From contig OX326957.1 of the NCBI GenBank assembly GCA_946800325.1, positions 20,151,007 to 20,215,006 of the forward strand: DNA of 64,000 nt, written 5' to 3'. Below are positions 23,124 to 33,749 of this stretch, one piece after another. Under the pieces are notes generated by a model, which was not told where the DNA came from, did no database searches, and was given only the letters and a program-made list of their open reading frames with translations. This DNA is from Luzula sylvatica (Eukaryota > Streptophyta > Magnoliopsida > Poales > Juncaceae). Position 1 is the first letter of the stretch. Each line of letters begins with the position of its first letter. The position numbers were made by a program, and so were the translations under genes.

Positions 23124-25380
23124 AGGGGGTAAAAATCTCCAAAGGGCGGGTAGGGGGTAAAAATCTCCAAAGGGGGGGTAGGGGGTAAAAATCTCCAAAG
23201 GGGGGGTAGGGGGTAAAAATCTCCAAAGGGGGGGGGGGGGGTAGGGGGTAAAAATATCCAAAGCGGGGGTAGGGCGGAAAATCTCTAAAGGGGGGGGTAG
23301 GGGGTAAAAATCTCCAAAGGGGGGGGGGGGGGGTAGGGGGTAAAAAATCTCCAAAGGGCGGGTAGGGGGGTAAAAATCTCGAAAGGGGGGGGGGGGTAGG
23401 GGGTAAAAATCTCCAAAGGGGGGGTAGGGTGTAAAAATATCCAAAGGGGTGGGGGTAGGGGGTAAAAATATCCAAAGGGGGGTAGGTGGTAAAAATCTCG
23501 GAAGGGGGGGGGGGGGGGGTAGGGAGTAAAAATCTCCCAATGGGTGGTAGGGGGTAAAAATCTCCCAAGGGGGGGGGTAAAAATCTCCAAAGGGGTGGTA
23601 GGGGGTAAAAATCTCCAGAGGGGGGGGGGGGGGGGGGGTAGGGCGTGAAAATCTCCAAAGGGGGGGTAGGGGGTGAAAGTCTCCAAAGGGGGGTGGGTAG
23701 GGGGTAAAAATATCCAAAGGTGGGGTAGGGGGTAAAAATCTCTAAAGGGGGGGCAGGGGGTAAAAATCTCCAAAGGGGGGGTAGGGGTAAAGATCTCCAA
23801 AGGGGGGTAGGGGGTAAAAATCTCCAAAGGGGGGGGGGGGGTAGGGGGGTAAAAATCTCCAAAGGGGGGTAGGCGGTAAAAATCTCTAAAGGGGGGGTAG
23901 GGTATAAAAATCTCCCAAGGGGGGGTAGGGGGGAAAAATATCCAAAGGGGGGGTAGGGGGTAAAAATCTCCAAAGGGGGGGTAGGGTCTAAAAATCTCCA
24001 AATGGGGGGGTAGGGGGTAAAAATCTCGGAAGGGTGGCTAGGGAGTAAAATTCTCCAAAGGGGTGGTAGGGTGTAAAAATCTCCCAAGGGGGGTAGGGGT
24101 AAATATATCTAAAGGGGGGGGGGGGGTAGGGGGTAAAAATCTCCCAAGGGGGTGTAGGGGGTAAAAATCTCCAAAGGGGGGGAAGGGGGTAAAAATCTCC
24201 AAAGGGGGGGTAGGGGGTAAAAATCTTCAAAGGGGGGGTAGGGGTTAAAAATCTCTAAAAGGGGGGGGGGGGGGGGGTAGGTGGTAAAAATCTCCAAAGT
24301 GGGGTATGGGGTAAAAATCTCCAAAGGGGGGGTAGGGGGTAAAAATTTCCAAAGGAGGGGTAGGGGGTAAAAATCTCTAAAGGGGGGGTAGGGGGTAAAA
24401 ATCTCCCAAGGGGGGGTAGGGGGTAAAGATCTCCAAAGGGGGGGTAGGGGTTAAAAATCTTCAAAGGGGGGGTAGGGGGTAAAAATCTCCAAAGGGGGGG
24501 GGGGGGGGGGGGTAGGGGTAAAAATGTCCAAAGGGGGGGGGGGGACGGGGGTAGGGGGTAAAAATCTCCAAAGGGGGGGGCAGGGGGTAAAAATCTCCAA
24601 AGGGGGGGTAGGGGTAAAAATCTCCAAAGGGGGGGGGGGGGGGGGGTAGGGGGTAAAAATCTCCAAAGGGGGGGTAGGGGGTTAAAAATCTCCAAAGGGG
24701 GGGTAGGGGGTAAAAATCTTCAAAGGGGGGGCAGGGGGTAAAAATCTCCAAAGGGGGGGTAGGGGTAAAAATCTCCAAAGGGGGTAGGGCGTAAAAATCT
24801 CCAAAGGGGAGGGGGGGGGGGGTAGGGGTAAAAATCTCCAAAGGGGGGGTAGGGGGTAAAAATCTCCATAGGGGGGGGTAGGGGGTAAAAATCTTCAAAG
24901 GGGGTGTAGGGCTAAAAATCTCCAAAGGGGGGGTAGGGGTAAAAATCTCCAAAGGGGGGGTAGGGGGTAAAAATCTCCAAAGGGTGGGTAGGGGGTAAAA
25001 ATCTTCAAAGGGGGGGGGGGGGTAGGGGGTAAAAATCTCCAAAGGGGGGTAGGGGGTAAAAATCTCCAAAGGGGGGTAGGGGGTAAAAATCTCCAAAGGG
25101 GGGGGTAGGGGGTAAAAATTTCCAAAGGGGGGGTAGGGGGTAAAAATCTCTAAAGGGGGGGTAGGGGGTAAAGATCTCCAAAGGGGGGGTAGGGGGTAAA
25201 AATCTTCAAAGGGGGGGTAGGGGGTAAAAATCTCCAAAGGGGGGGGGGGGGGGGGGGGGGGGGGGGTAGGGGTAAAAATCTCCAAAGGGGGGGGGGGGGG
25301 GGGTAGGGGGTAAAAATCTCCAAAGGGGGGTGGGTATCGGGTAAAAATCTCCAAAGGGGGGGGGGTAGGGGGTAAAAAAT
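23005..25380 (-). repeat. Array segment just right of the gap
   Basis: G-rich orientation. It contains CTCGGAAGG and GGGAGTAAAA variants (about 23495-23540), a shortened unit lacking TAGGGGG (about 23576) and many ATCTTCAAA units further right. The first 1.2 kb is closer in variant content to the TTCGGAG/TTCCGAG-bearing parts of the left arm than to the adjoining 25380-48900 stretch. No gene is visible. Confidence 0.75.
23090..23122 (+). repeat. G33 homopolymer tract
   Basis: Thirty-three consecutive G, the longest homopolymer I found in the window, 86 bases from the gap. Such a tract next to a contig break fits the idea that G-rich homopolymers stopped the assembly. Length is approximate for the usual sequencing reasons. 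Confidence 0.9.
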
Positions 25381-28300
25381 CTCCAAAGGGGGGGTAGGGG
25401 GTAAAAATCTCTAAAGGGGGGGGGGGGGGGGTAGGGGGTAAAAATCTCCCAAGGGGGGGTCGGGGGTAAAAATCTCGAAAGGGGGGGGTAGGGGGTAAAA
25501 ATCTCCAAAGGGGGGGTAGGGGTAAAAATCTCCAAAAGGGGGGGGGTAGGGGGTAAAAATCTCCAAAGGGGGGGGGGGGGGGGGGGGGTAGGGGGTAAAA
25601 ATCTCCAAAGGGGGGGTAGGGGGGTAAAAATCTCCAAAGGGGGGGGGGGGTAGGAGGTAAAAATCTCCAAAGGGGGGGGGGGGGGGGTAGGGGGTAAAAA
25701 TATCCAAAGGGGGGGTAGGGGGTAAAAATCTCTAAAGGAGGGGGTAGGGGGTAAAAATATCCCAAGGGGTGGTAGGGGGTAAAGATCTCCAAAGGGGGGG
25801 TAGGGGGGTAAAAATCTCCAAAGGGGGGGTAGGTGGTAAAAATCTTCAAAGGGGAGGTAAGGGGTCAAAATCTCCAAAGGGGGGGTAGGGGGTAAAAATC
25901 TCCAAAGGGGGGGGGGGGGTAGGGGGTAAAAATATCCAAAGCGGGGGGTAGGGGGAAAAATCTCTAAACGGGGGGGTAGGGGGGTAAAAATCTCCAAAGG
26001 GGGGGGGGGGGTAGGGGTAAAAATCTCCAAAGGGGGGGGGGGGGTAGGTGTGAAAATCTCCAAAGGGGGGGGTAGGGGTAAAAATCTCCAAAGGAGGGGT
26101 AGGGGGTAAAAATCTTCAAAGGGGGGGGGGGGGGGGGGGTAGGGGGTAAAAATCTCCAAAGGGGGGGGGGGGGGGGGGGGGGTAGGGGTGTAAAAATATC
26201 CAAAGGGGGGTAGGGGTAAAAATCTCCAAAGTGGGGGTAGGGGGTAAAAATCTCCAAAGGGGGGTAGGGGGGAAAAATCTCCAAAGGGGGGTAGGGGGTA
26301 AAAATCTCCAAAGGGGGGGTAGGGGGTAAAAATCTCCAAAGGGGGGGTAGGGGGTAAAAATCTCCCAAGGGGGGGGGGGGGGGGTTGGGGTAGGGCGTAA
26401 AAATCTCCAAAGGGGGGGGTAGGGGGTAAAAATCTCCAAAGGGGGGGTAGGGGGTAAAAATTATCAAAGGGGGGGGGGGGGGGGTAAGGGGTCAAAATCT
26501 CCAAAGGGGGGTGTAGGGGGTAAAAATCTCCAAAGGGGGGGGGGGGGGGGGTAGGGGGTAAAAATATCCAAAGCGGGGGGTAGGGGGTAAAAATCTCTAA
26601 AGGGGGGGGGGGGTAGGGGGGTAAAAATCTCCAAAGGGGGGGTAGGAGTAAAAATATCCAAAGGGGGGGGGGGGTAGGGGTGAAAATCTCCAAAGGGGGG
26701 GTAGGGGGTAAAAATCTCCAAAGGGGGGGTAGGGGGTAAAAATCTTCAAAGGGGGGGCGGGGGGGGGTAGGGGGTAAAAATCTCGAAAGGGGGGGTAAGG
26801 GGTAAAAATATCCAATGGGGGGTAGGGGGTAAAAATCTCCAAAGGGGGGGGTAGGGGGTAAAAAACTCCCAAGGGGGGGTAGGGGGGGAAATATTTCCAA
26901 AGGGGGGTTGGGGGTAAAAATCTCCAAAGGGGGGTAGGGGGTAAAAATCTCCAAAGGGGGGGGGGGGGGGGGTAGGGGGTAAAAATCTCCAAAGGGGGGG
27001 GGGGGTAGGGGGTAAAAATCTCCCAAGGGGCGGTAGGGGGTAAAAATCTCCAATGGGGGGGTAGGGGGTAAAAATATCCAAAGGGGGGGTAGGGGGTACA
27101 AATCTCCAATGGGGGGTAGGGGGTAAAAATACCCAAAGGGGGGTAGGGGGTAAAAATCTCTAAAGGGTGGGGGTGTAGGGAGTGAAAATCTCCGAAGGGG
27201 GGGGGGGGGGGTAGGGGGTAAAAATCTCCCAAGGGGCGGTAGGGGGTAAAAATCTCCAAAGGGGGGGTAGGGGGTAAAAATAAAGGGGGGGTAGGGGGTA
27301 CAAATCTCCAAAGGGGGGTAGGGGGTAAAAATACCCAAAGGGGGGTAGGGGGTAAAAATCTCTAAAGGGGGGGGGGGGGGTAGGGAGTAAAAATCTCCGA
27401 AGGGGGGGTAGGGGGTAAACATCTCAAAAGGGCGGGTAGGGGGAAAATCTCCAAAGGGGGGGTAGGGCGTAAAAATCTCCAAAGGGGGGGGGTAGGGGTA
27501 AAAATCTCCAAAGGGGGGGTAGGGGGTAAAAATCTCCATAGGGGGGGTAGGGGGTAAAAATCTTCAAAGGGGGGGTAGGGGTAAAAATCTCCAAAGGGGG
27601 GGTAGGGGTAAAAATCTCCAAAGGGGGGGGGGGGGGGGGTAGGGGGTAAAAATCTCCATAGGGTGGGTAGGGGGTAAAAATATTCAAAGGGGGGGGGGGG
27701 GGGGGGTAGGGGGTAAAAATCTCCAAAGGGGGGGGGTTTGCGGGTAAAAATTTCCAAAGGGGGGGTAGGGGGTAAAAATCTCTAAAGGGGGGGTAGGGGG
27801 TAAAAATCTCCCAAGGGGGGGTAGGGGGTAAAGATCTCCAAAGGGGGGGTAGGGGTAAAAATCTTCAAAGGGGGGGGGGGGGGGGGGGGGGGGGGTAGGG
27901 GGTAAAAATCTCCAAAGGGGGGGTAGGGGTAAAAATCTCCAAAAGGGGGGGTAGGGGGTAAAAATCTCCAAAGGGGGGTAGGGGGTAAAAATCTCCAAAG
28001 GGGGGGGGGGGGGGGGGTAGGGGTAAAAATCTCCAAAGGGGGGGGGGGGGGGGGTAGGGGGTAAAAATCTCCAAAGGGGGGGTAGGGGGTAAAAATCTTC
28101 AAGGGGGGGGGGGGGGGGGGTAGGGGGTAAAAATCTCCAAAGGGGGGGTAGGGGGTAAAAATCTCCAAAGGGGGGGGGGGGGGGTAGGGGGTAAAAATCT
28201 CCAAAGGGGGGGTAGGGGGTAAAAATGTCCAAAGGGGGGGTAGGGGTAAAAATCTCCAAAGGGGGGTAGGGCGTAAAAATCTCCAAAGGGGGGGGGGGGT

Positions 28301-28870
28301 AGGGGTAAAAATCTCCAAAGGGGGGGTAGGGGGTAAAAATCTCCATAGGGGGGGTAGGGGGTAAAAATCTTCAAAGGTGGTGAAGGGGTAAAAATCTCCA
28401 AAGGGGGGGTAGGGGTAAAAATCTCCAAAGGGGGGTAGGGGGTAAAAATCTCCAAAGGGTGGGTAGGGGGTAAAAATCTTCAAAGGGAGGGGGGGGGGGG
28501 TAGGGGGTAAAAATCTCCAAAGGGGGGTAGGGGGTAAAAATCTCCAAAGGGGGGGGGGGGGTTAGGGGGTAAAAATTTCCAAGGGGGGGTAGGGGGTAAA
28601 AATCTCTAAAGGGGGGGTAGGGGGTAAAAATCTCCAAAGGGGGGGGGGGGGGGGTAGGGGTAAAAATCTCCAAAGAGGGGCGGGGGGGGGGGGGGGTAGG
28701 GGGTAAAAATCTCCAAAGGGGGGGGGGGTAGGGGGTAAAAATCTCCAAAGGGGGGGTAGGGGGTAAAAATCTCTAAGGGGGGGGGGGGGAGGGGGTAAAA
28801 ATCTCCCAAGGGGGGGTCGGGGGTAAAAATCTCCAAAGGGGGGGTAGGGGGTAAAAATCTTCAAAGGGGG
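25380..28870 (-). repeat. 3.5-kb tandem duplication, copy 1
   Basis: Marker series: GGGTCGGGGG (25460), AAAGGAGGGGG with ATATCCCAAGGGGTGG (about 25737), GGGTTGGGG (26385), ATTATCAAAG (26461), AAATATTTCC (26889), TTTGCGGG (27737), AGGTGGTGAAGG (28381) and AGAGGGGCGGG (28681). Every marker recurs in the same order in the next 3.5 kb. Confidence 0.93.
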
Positions 28871-31800
28871 GGTAGGGGGTAAAAATCTCCAAAGGGGGGG
28901 TAGGGGGTAAAAATCTCTAAAGGGGGGGGGGGGTAGGGGGTAAAAATCTCCCAAGGGGGGGTCGGGGGTAAAAATCTCCAAAGGGGGGGGTAGGGGGTAA
29001 AAATCTCCAAAGGGGGGGTAGGGGTAAAAATCTCCAAAAGGGGGGGGTAGGGGGTAAAAATCTCCAAAGGGGGGGGGGGGGTAGGGGGTAAAAATCTCCA
29101 AAGGGGGGGTAGGGGGTAAAAATCTCCAAAGGGGGGGGGGGGTAGGAGGTAAAAATCTCCAAAGGGGGGGGGGGGGGGGGGGGGGGGGGTAGGGGGTAAA
29201 AATATCCAAAGGGGGGGTAGGGGGTAAAAATCTCTAAAGGAGGGGGTAGGGGGTAAAAATATCCCAAGGGGTGGTAGGGGGTAAAGATCTCCAAAGGGGG
29301 GGTAGGGGGTAAAAATCTCCAAAGGGGGGGTAGGTGGTAAAAATCTTCAAAGGGGAGGTAAGGGGTCAAAATCTCCAAAGGGGGGGTAGGGGGTAAAAAT
29401 CTCCAAAGGGGGGGGGGGGGGGGTAGGGGGTAAAAATATCCAAAGCGGGGGTAGGGGGAAAAATCTCTAAACGGGGGGGTAGGGGGTAAAAATCTCCAAA
29501 GGGGGGGGGGGGGGGGGGGGGTAGGGGTAAAAATCTCCAAAGGGGGGGGGGGTAGGTGTGAAAATCTCCAAAGGGGGGGTAGGGGTAAAAATCTCCAAAG
29601 GAGGGGTAGGGGGTAAAAATCTTCAAAGGGGGGGGGGGGGGGGTAGGGGGTAAAAATCTCCAAAGGGGGGGGGGGGGGTAGGGTGTAAAAATATCCAAAG
29701 GGGGGTAGGGGTAAAAATCTCCAAAGTGGGGGTAGGGGGTAAAAATCTCCAAAGGGGGGTAGGGGGGAAAAATCTCCAAAGGGGGGTAGGGGGTAAAAAT
29801 CTCCAAAGGGGGGGTAGGGGGTAAAAATCTCCAAAGGGGGGGTAGGGGGTAAAAATCTCCCAAGGGGGGGGGGGGGGGGGGGGTTGGGGTAGGGCGTAAA
29901 AATCTCCAAAGGGGGGGTAGGGGGTAAAAATCTCCAAAGGGGGGGTAGGGGGTAAAAATTATCAAAGGGGGGGGGGGGGGGGGTAAGGGGTCAAAATCTC
30001 CAAAGGGGGGTGTAGGGGGTAAAAATCTCCAAAGGGGGGGGGGGGGTAGGGGGTAAAAATATCCAAAGCGGGGGGTAGGGGGTAAAAATCTCTAAAGGGG
30101 GGGGGGGGGGTAGGGGGTAAAAATCTCCAAAGGGGGGGTAGGAGTAAAAATATCCAAAGGGGGGGGGGGGGGTAGGGGTGAAAATCTCCAAAGGGGGGGT
30201 AGGGGGTAAAAATCTCCAAAGGGGGGGTAGGGGGTAAAAATCTTCAAAGGGGGGGCGGGGGGGGTAGGGGGTAAAAATCTCGAAAGGGGGGGTAAGGGGT
30301 AAAAATATCCAATGGGGGGTAGGGGTAAAAATCTCCAAAGGGGGGGGTAGGGGGTAAAAAACTCCCAAGGGGGGGTAGGGGGGAAATATTTCCAAAGGGG
30401 GGTTGGGGGTAAAAATCTCCAAAGGGGGGTAGGGGGTAAAAATCTCCAAAGGGGGGGGGGGGGGGGGTAGGGGGTAAAAATCTCCAAAGGGGGGGGGGGG
30501 GGGTAGGGGGTAAAAATCTCCCAAGGGGCGGTAGGGGGTAAAAATCTCCAATGGGGGGGTAGGGGGTAAAAATATCCAAAGGGGGGGTAGGGGGTACAAA
30601 TCTCCAATGGGGGGTAGGGGGTAAAAATACCCAAAGGGGGGTAGGGGGTAAAAATCTCTAAAGGGTGGGGGTGTAGGGAGTGAAAATCTCCGAAGGGGGG
30701 GGGGGGGTAGGGGGTAAAAATCTCCCAAGGGGCGGTAGGGGGTAAAAATCTCCAAAGGGGGGGTAGGGGGTAAAAATATCCAAAGGGGGGGTAGGGGGTA
30801 CAAATCTCCAAAGGGGGGTAGGGGGTAAAAATACCCAAAGGGGGGTAGGGGGTAAAAATCTCTAAAGGGGGGGGGGGGGGGGGGTAGGGAGTAAAAATCT
30901 CCGAAGGGGGGGTAGGGGGTAAACATCTCAAAAGGGCGGGTAGGGGGAAAATCTCCAAAGGGGGGTAGGGCGTAAAAATCTCCAAAGGGGGGGGGTAGGG
31001 GTAAAAATCTCCAAAGGGGGGGTAGGGGGTAAAAATCTCCATAGGGGGGGTAGGGGGTAAAAATCTTCAAAGGGGGGGTAGGGGTAAAAATCTCCAAAGG
31101 GGGGGTAGGGGTAAAAATCTCCAAAGGGGGGGGGTAGGGGGTAAAAATCTCCATAGGGTGGGTAGGGGGTAAAAATATTCAAAGGGGGGGGGGGGGGGGG
31201 TAGGGGGTAAAAATCTCCAAAGGGGGGGGGGGTTTGCGGGTAAAAATTTCCAAAGGGGGGGTAGGGGGTAAAAATCTCTAAAGGGGGGGTAGGGGGTAAA
31301 AATCTCCCAAGGGGGGGTAGGGGGTAAAGATCTCCAAAGGGGGGGTAGGGGTAAAAATCTTCAAAGGGGGGGGGGGGGGGGTAGGGGGTAAAAATCTCCA
31401 AAGGGGGGGTAGGGGTAAAAATCTCCAAAAGGGGGGGTAGGGGGTAAAAATCTCCAAAGGGGGGTAGGGGGTAAAAATCTCCAAAGGGGGGGGGGGGGGT
31501 AGGGGTAAAAATCTCCAAAGGGGGGGGGGGGTAGGGGGTAAAAATCTCCAAAGGGGGGGTAGGGGGTAAAAATCTTCAAGGGGGGGGGGGGGGTAGGGGG
31601 TAAAAATCTCCAAAGGGGGGGTAGGGGGTAAAAATCTCCAAAGGGGGGGGGGGGGGGGTAGGGGGTAAAAATCTCCAAAGGGGGGGTAGGGGGTAAAAAT
31701 GTCCAAAGGGGGGGTAGGGGTAAAAATCTCCAAAGGGGGGTAGGGCGTAAAAATCTCCAAAGGGGGGGGGGGGGGTAGGGGTAAAAATCTCCAAAGGGGG

Positions 31801-32430
31801 GGTAGGGGGTAAAAATCTCCATAGGGGGGGTAGGGGGTAAAAATCTTCAAAGGTGGTGAAGGGGTAAAAATCTCCAAAGGGGGGGTAGGGGTAAAAATCT
31901 CCAAAGGGGGGTAGGGGGTAAAAATCTCCAAAGGGTGGGTAGGGGGTAAAAATCTTCAAAGGGAGGGGGGGGGGGGGTAGGGGGTAAAAATCTCCAAAGG
32001 GGGGTAGGGGGTAAAAATCTCCAAAGGGGGGGGGGGGGGGTTAGGGGGTAAAAATTTCCAAGGGGGGGTAGGGGGTAAAAATCTCTAAAGGGGGGGTAGG
32101 GGGTAAAAATCTCCCAAGGGGGGGTAGGGGGTAAAGATCTCCAAAGGGGCGGTAGGGGGTAAAAATCTTCAAAGGGGGGGTAGGGGGTAAAAGTCTCCAA
32201 AGGGGGGGGGGGGGGGGGTAGGGGTAAAAATCTCCAAAGAGGGGCGGGGGGGGGGGGGGGGGGGGGTAGGGGGTAAAAATCTCCAAAGGGGGGGGGGGGG
32301 TAGGGGGTAAAAATCTCCAAAGGGGGGGTAGGGGGTAAAAATCTCTAAGGGGGGGGGGGGGGGGAGGGGGTAAAAATCTCCCAAGGGGGGGTCGGGGGTA
32401 AAAATCTCCAAAGGGGGGGTAGGGGGTAAA
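28870..32430 (-). repeat. 3.5-kb tandem duplication, copy 2
   Basis: Markers lie at 28962, about 29237, 29884, 29959, 30384, 31233, 31857 and 32245. The offset from copy 1 is 3495-3502 for the first six, then 3476 and 3564, so the copies differ mainly by G-tract length and a few gained or lost units near the end. Confidence 0.93.
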
Positions 32431-33749
32431 AATCTTCAAAGGGGGGGTAGGGGGTAAAAATCTCCAAAGGGGGGGTAGGGGGAAAAATCTCCAAAGGGGG
32501 GGGGGGGGGGGGGGGGGGTAGGGTGTAAAAATCTCCAAAGGGGGGGGGGGGGGTAGGGGGTAAAAATCTCCAAAGGGGGGGTAGGGGGTAAAAATCTCCA
32601 AAGGGGGGGGGGGGGGGGTAGGGGGTAAAAATCTCCAAAGGGGGGGGGGGTAAGGGGTAAAAATATCCAAAGGGGGGGTAGGGGGTAAAAATATCCAAAG
32701 GGGGGGTAGGGGGTAAAAATCTCTAAAGGAGGGGGTAGGGGGTAAAAATATCCCAAGGGGTGGTAGGGGGTAAAAATCTCCAAAGGGGGGGTAGGGGGTA
32801 AAAATATCCAAAGGGGGGGTAGGGGGTACAAATCTCCAAAGGGGGGTAGGGGGTAAAAATACCCAAAGGGGGGTAGGGGGTAAAAATCTCTAAAGGGGGG
32901 GGGGGGGGTAGGGAGTAAAAATCTCCGAAGGGGGGGTAGGGGGTAAACATCTCAAAAGGGCGGGTAGGGGGAAAATCTCCAAAGGGGGGTAGGGCGTAAA
33001 AATCTCCATAGGGGGGGTAGGGGGTAAAAATCTTCAAAGGGGGGGTAGGGGTAAAAATCTCCAAAGGGGGGGGGTAGGGGTAAAAATCTCCAAAGGGGGG
33101 GGGGGGGTAGGGGGTAAAAATCTCCATAGGGTAGGGGGTAAAAATATTCAAAGGGGGGGGGGGGGTAGGGGGTAAAAATCTCCAAAGGGGGGGGGGGGTT
33201 TGCGGGTAAAAATTTCCAAAGGGGGGGTAGGGGGTAAAAATCTCTAAAGGGGGGGTAGGGGGTAAAAATCTCCCAAGGGGGGTAGGGGGTAAAGATCTCC
33301 AAAGGGGGGGTAGGGGTAAAAATCTTCAAAGGGGGGGGGGGGGGGGGGGGGGGGTGGGTAGGGGGTAAAAATCTCCAAAAGGGGGGGTAGGGGGTAAAAA
33401 TCTCCAAAGGGGGGGTAGGGGGTAAAAATCTCCAAAGGGGGGGGGGGGGGGTAGGGGTAAAAATCTCCAAAGGGGGGGGGGGGGGGTAGGGGGTAAAAAT
33501 CTCCAAAGGGGGGGTAGGGGGTAAAAATCTTCAAGGGGGGGGGGGGGGGTAGGGGGTAAAAATCTCCAAAGGGGGGGTAGGGGGTAAAAATCTCCAAAGG
33601 GGGGGGTAGGGGGTAAAAATGTCCAAAGGGGGGTAGGGGTAAAAATCTCCAAAGGGGGGTAGGGCGTAAAAATCTCCAAAGGGGGGGGGGGGTAGGGGTA
33701 AAAATCTCCAAAGGGGGGGTAGGGGGTAAAAATCTCCATAGGGGGGTAG

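Noticed and set aside
22552..23717. Open frames running through the gap
   Set aside because: They cross 200 undetermined bases and join repeat from opposite orientations, so no reading frame can be inferred.
25206..27539. 777-codon open frame, the longest in the window, encoding a repeat protein rich in Pro, Phe, Tyr and Thr
   Set aside because: It is a translation of the satellite. It starts at a TTG inside a unit, its three peptide motifs are the three frames of one 27-28 bp unit, equivalent frames exist all over the window in overlapping phases, and there is no ATG, codon bias or promoter to support it.
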